A stretch of DNA of 30,381 nt from contig BFEA01000547.1 in assembly GCA_003427395.1 (NCBI GenBank), positions 402,982 through 433,362 of the forward strand. The letters are read 5' to 3'. A model generated the notes under the pieces. The model was not told where the DNA came from. It was given only the letters and a program-made list of their open reading frames with translations, and searched no databases. Positions 28,369-30,381 of the stretch are shown here, in pieces. A program made the position numbers and the translations under genes. This DNA comes from Chara braunii. Taxonomy: Eukaryota; Streptophyta; Charophyceae; Charales; Characeae. Position 1 is the first letter of the stretch. Every line of letters starts with the position of its first letter.

Positions 28369-30082
28369 TTATGCTAAAGAGATCGTTGCTATAGGCGCGG
28401 CCTCAGGTTCGCCGACTTCGGGTTCGGGCGATGTAACTTCCTCGCCCTCTTCCTTCTTCTTCATCATTCGCTGTACGCGCTGATAGGTGAAGCGGTTTTG
28501 ATTTTTCTGACAATGTTGCAAAAGTTTATCATTCGCCGCTACAGATATGGTGAGCAGATGTCCCACCGGGATTGGAACACGAATATCTAATTGCTTGAGT
28601 GCTCGTAACACGTCAATTTCTCCTGTCTGAAACTGCGGACCAGGAGTGGATTCGCGATCGACCCATTCAAGATCATCAGGGGCCGATCGGATCGCTCCGA
28701 CCATGCCTGCAAGATGAAGATATTCGAGTGGGTCGACCACGTCAGCAACGTCAGAGGAAGAAGCTCCTGATGTCGACGCCGTTGTCGTAGAGGGGGAAAG
28801 TTGTTCTGGGGCATATGCTACGAGTTCTCCTCCCTGGGCCGTATCCATCACAGCGGCCATTCGTCCTTGATTCAAGGCCACAGGGGCTGCCGCAGGTGGG
28901 GGCTGACTACGCTTTGGCTGCGGGCAGTCTCGGGCGAAATGTCCGGGCTGTTTGCTGTTAAAACACTCGATCTTTCCTGCGGGATTAGCTGGGTGAGGGA
29001 ACTGAGGTGCATACCCTGGTGCAGGCGGGGCAAGCAAGAGTGAAAATGACGCGGGGGCAGGCCGAGCAGGGGCCGAGCTAGGCTTAATTAGCCTGTTCAT
29101 TATCTGTTTCATCCGCTCCATATGAGCGGCCTGCATTTGGATCAAGTTGCTAATCCATTCGGACTGCTTGGTAGTGGCCGTATGGATCATCTGGGCAAGA
29201 TGTAAGTTGGTTATGGCCGGCGAGGGGGGTTCGGGTGAGTTTCCGCTTTTAATTGTCGCGATCGGTTGATTCACCAGGGGAGAGGAAGACGAAACAGGCG
29301 GGATATCGGAAACGATCACGTCAGGAAGGTAATGGTTGGGGCGGGTATAGAACCGTTCTACCGCTCGCAGCCACGATCGCCTTTTTGCCGCTACATCCCG
29401 TATGGTATCTGTAATATCCTTGTCTCCCTGGCTGATATATTTTTTTGTATCAGCCAGGTCCAGTTCCAATGCTTTAGCGATGATAGCCGATAGCTGGTGT
29501 GTCTTCGNCGGGACCTTTTTCTGTAATTTCCCTTTCAACGTCGGACTTCGTAGGTGATCGATGAACAGATCTCGAGCGGATTTCTCGTCTCGCCCAGATT
29601 TAGAAAGAAAAGATAATTTCAAAGTTCTCTGTCAATTAAATAAAATAGAGTGTAAATGGACTTCTCTCTTTCTTGAAAAAAACAACCAGTAACGTGGTTT
29701 GAAATCGATCCACGAAATCGGACAATAATTCCCCTGGTCCTTGTGGTCGAGTTTTGAGCACGTACCAGGTGGCATCTTCACTGACCGTATCGAATCGGGC
29801 CAATAAGGTTTGTTTGAAAGTATTCCAATCTACCCATGTATGCTTTTTAAACCAGTCATGTGACGTATTGCGGAGTAGCAAGGTAAGAACACGGGGAAGA
29901 TCACCCGCGCTATAGCCTTGAGCTTCGACGGCTTCCAACCAAGCCTCAGGATGGGTATGGTTGGGGAAGAAGGGGAAAGGGGCAGGAATGCTAACGATCA
30001 CTCTAGTACCGTCTGCCATCGGCATGGCAGGTGCAACCGCACCAGATTGAGACCTGGTCACCGGGCGATCTCGACGAGTCAC
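28369..30082 (-). pseudogene. Element 2 gag
   Basis: Capsid/nucleocapsid precursor. Piece one (30082-29636) starts MTRRDRPVTRSQSGAV and has a capsid-like HPEAWLEAVEAQG, then NTSHDWFKKHTWVDWNTFKQ and LLSDFVDRFQTT. It ends in an odd FFKKERSPF segment with stops. Piece two (29622-28369, another frame) continues with SARDLFIDHLRSP, a helical MIHTATTKQSEWISNLIQMQ, and the nucleocapsid knuckle CFNSKQPGHFARDC. There the second Cys of CX2CX4HX4C is Ser. One ambiguous base lies at 29508. A small insertion near 29625-29700 may explain the frame change. Confidence 0.82.
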
Positions 30083-30143
30083 TTGAGGACTTCTCCTACC
30101 TTTCGCCAGTTTGACTCACTATCGTCAGCACCGACACGTGTCA

Positions 30144-30155
30144 GCTCTGATACCA
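30144..30155 (-). other. Element 2 primer-binding site (tRNA-iMet)
   Basis: The minus strand reads TGGTATCAGAGC, an exact match to the common plant initiator-Met-tRNA site, directly beside the start of the shared LTR sequence. Confidence 0.88.
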
Positions 30156-30381
30156 ACCTCACGCCCTGTGCTGTCTTTCGTTCGGAGTGCTAGATGTGCG
30201 AAAAAAGGCCCAGAAAAACAGCACGATGGGGTGTGCCAAGGATTTTTGGAAATTGAGTGTGGGGACACAGACGGAACTGAAATCCTCCGTGTTGGTCCGA
30301 TGAAGTAAGTCGGTTGCTTTCGCGCGTCGTGGAATGCGCGCGCGGGCACGGCGCGAAAAGAGAAAAATCCAAATTCAATCC
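30155..30381 (-). repeat. Element 2 5' LTR, partial
   Basis: Matches 18820-18996 over ~176 bases, with few differences, and continues to the window edge (GGAATGCGCGCGCGGGC...). On the minus strand it is the upstream LTR. Only its U5-side end is visible here. Confidence 0.85.

Larger units (their letters stand above)
18820..30381 (-). mobile_element. Element 2: Ty3/gypsy-type retrotransposon, truncated by the window edge
   Basis: Minus-strand element with order LTR (right, partial), primer site, gag, protease, RT, RNase H, PHD-type zinc finger, integrase, extra ORFs, LTR (left). RT-RNase H-integrase order is gypsy-like. Unlike Element 1, it has no chromodomain and its RT has YMDD rather than YLDD, so it is another lineage. 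Stops and shifts occur in every coding part. The total would exceed 11.5 kb. Its far target duplication lies outside the window. Confidence 0.85.

Noticed and set aside
1-30381. CRISPR arrays, bacterial operons, rRNA or tRNA genes
   Set aside because: None seen; the repeats present are LTRs, microsatellites, short tandem duplications and inverted repeats.

Overview
This is a eukaryotic, plant- or green-algal-like genomic window made almost wholly of decayed and nested transposable elements. I recognise no intact host gene, rRNA, tRNA or CRISPR array. Supporting a streptophyte/green-lineage source are a chromodomain-bearing Ty3/gypsy element, initiator-Met-tRNA primer sites in two gypsy elements, an L1-like LINE, many microsatellites and assembly gaps. 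A charophyte such as Chara is only my guess.

Layout. 1-504 is the end of an LTR whose other end lies outside the window. 505-675 and about 9924-10510 are two halves of one minus-strand L1-like LINE reverse transcriptase. They are split by Element 1 (676-9923, minus strand), a full-length chromovirus with two ~1.18 kb LTRs, a tRNA-iMet primer site, a polypurine tract and a perfect 5-bp target duplication (CCGTA). Its gag, protease, RT, RNase H, integrase and chromodomain are all recognisable but broken by stops and frameshifts. The LINE endonuclease lies at about 11191-11965, separated from the RT part by a plus-strand poly-A-tailed retroposon (~10530-11190). A second, longer copy of that retroposon ends at 16689.

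11967-13378 is a foldback sequence whose loop holds a 1.3 kb candidate solo LTR. 13379-16517 has no recognisable gene but contains a perfect 34-bp palindrome, an 89-bp tandem duplication and degenerate tandem repeats. 16690-18820 holds weak coding relics, a hairpin-bearing tandem repeat and a MITE-like inverted repeat.

Element 2 (about 18820 to beyond the right edge, minus strand) is a different Ty3/gypsy lineage. Its 5' LTR runs off the right edge, followed leftward by gag, protease, RT, RNase H, a PHD-type zinc finger, integrase and then about 2 kb of open reading frames of unknown function. A long 3' LTR containing a 345-bp gap follows. The PHD finger between RNase H and integrase, and the post-integrase ORFs, are the most unusual content in the window.

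When active, each gypsy element would have made a minus-strand RNA primed by tRNA-iMet and copied by its own Pol. Both copies here are now defective. Several breaks are TGG-to-TGA changes, and the Element 1 LTRs differ mainly by transitions, which suggests methylation-linked mutational decay.
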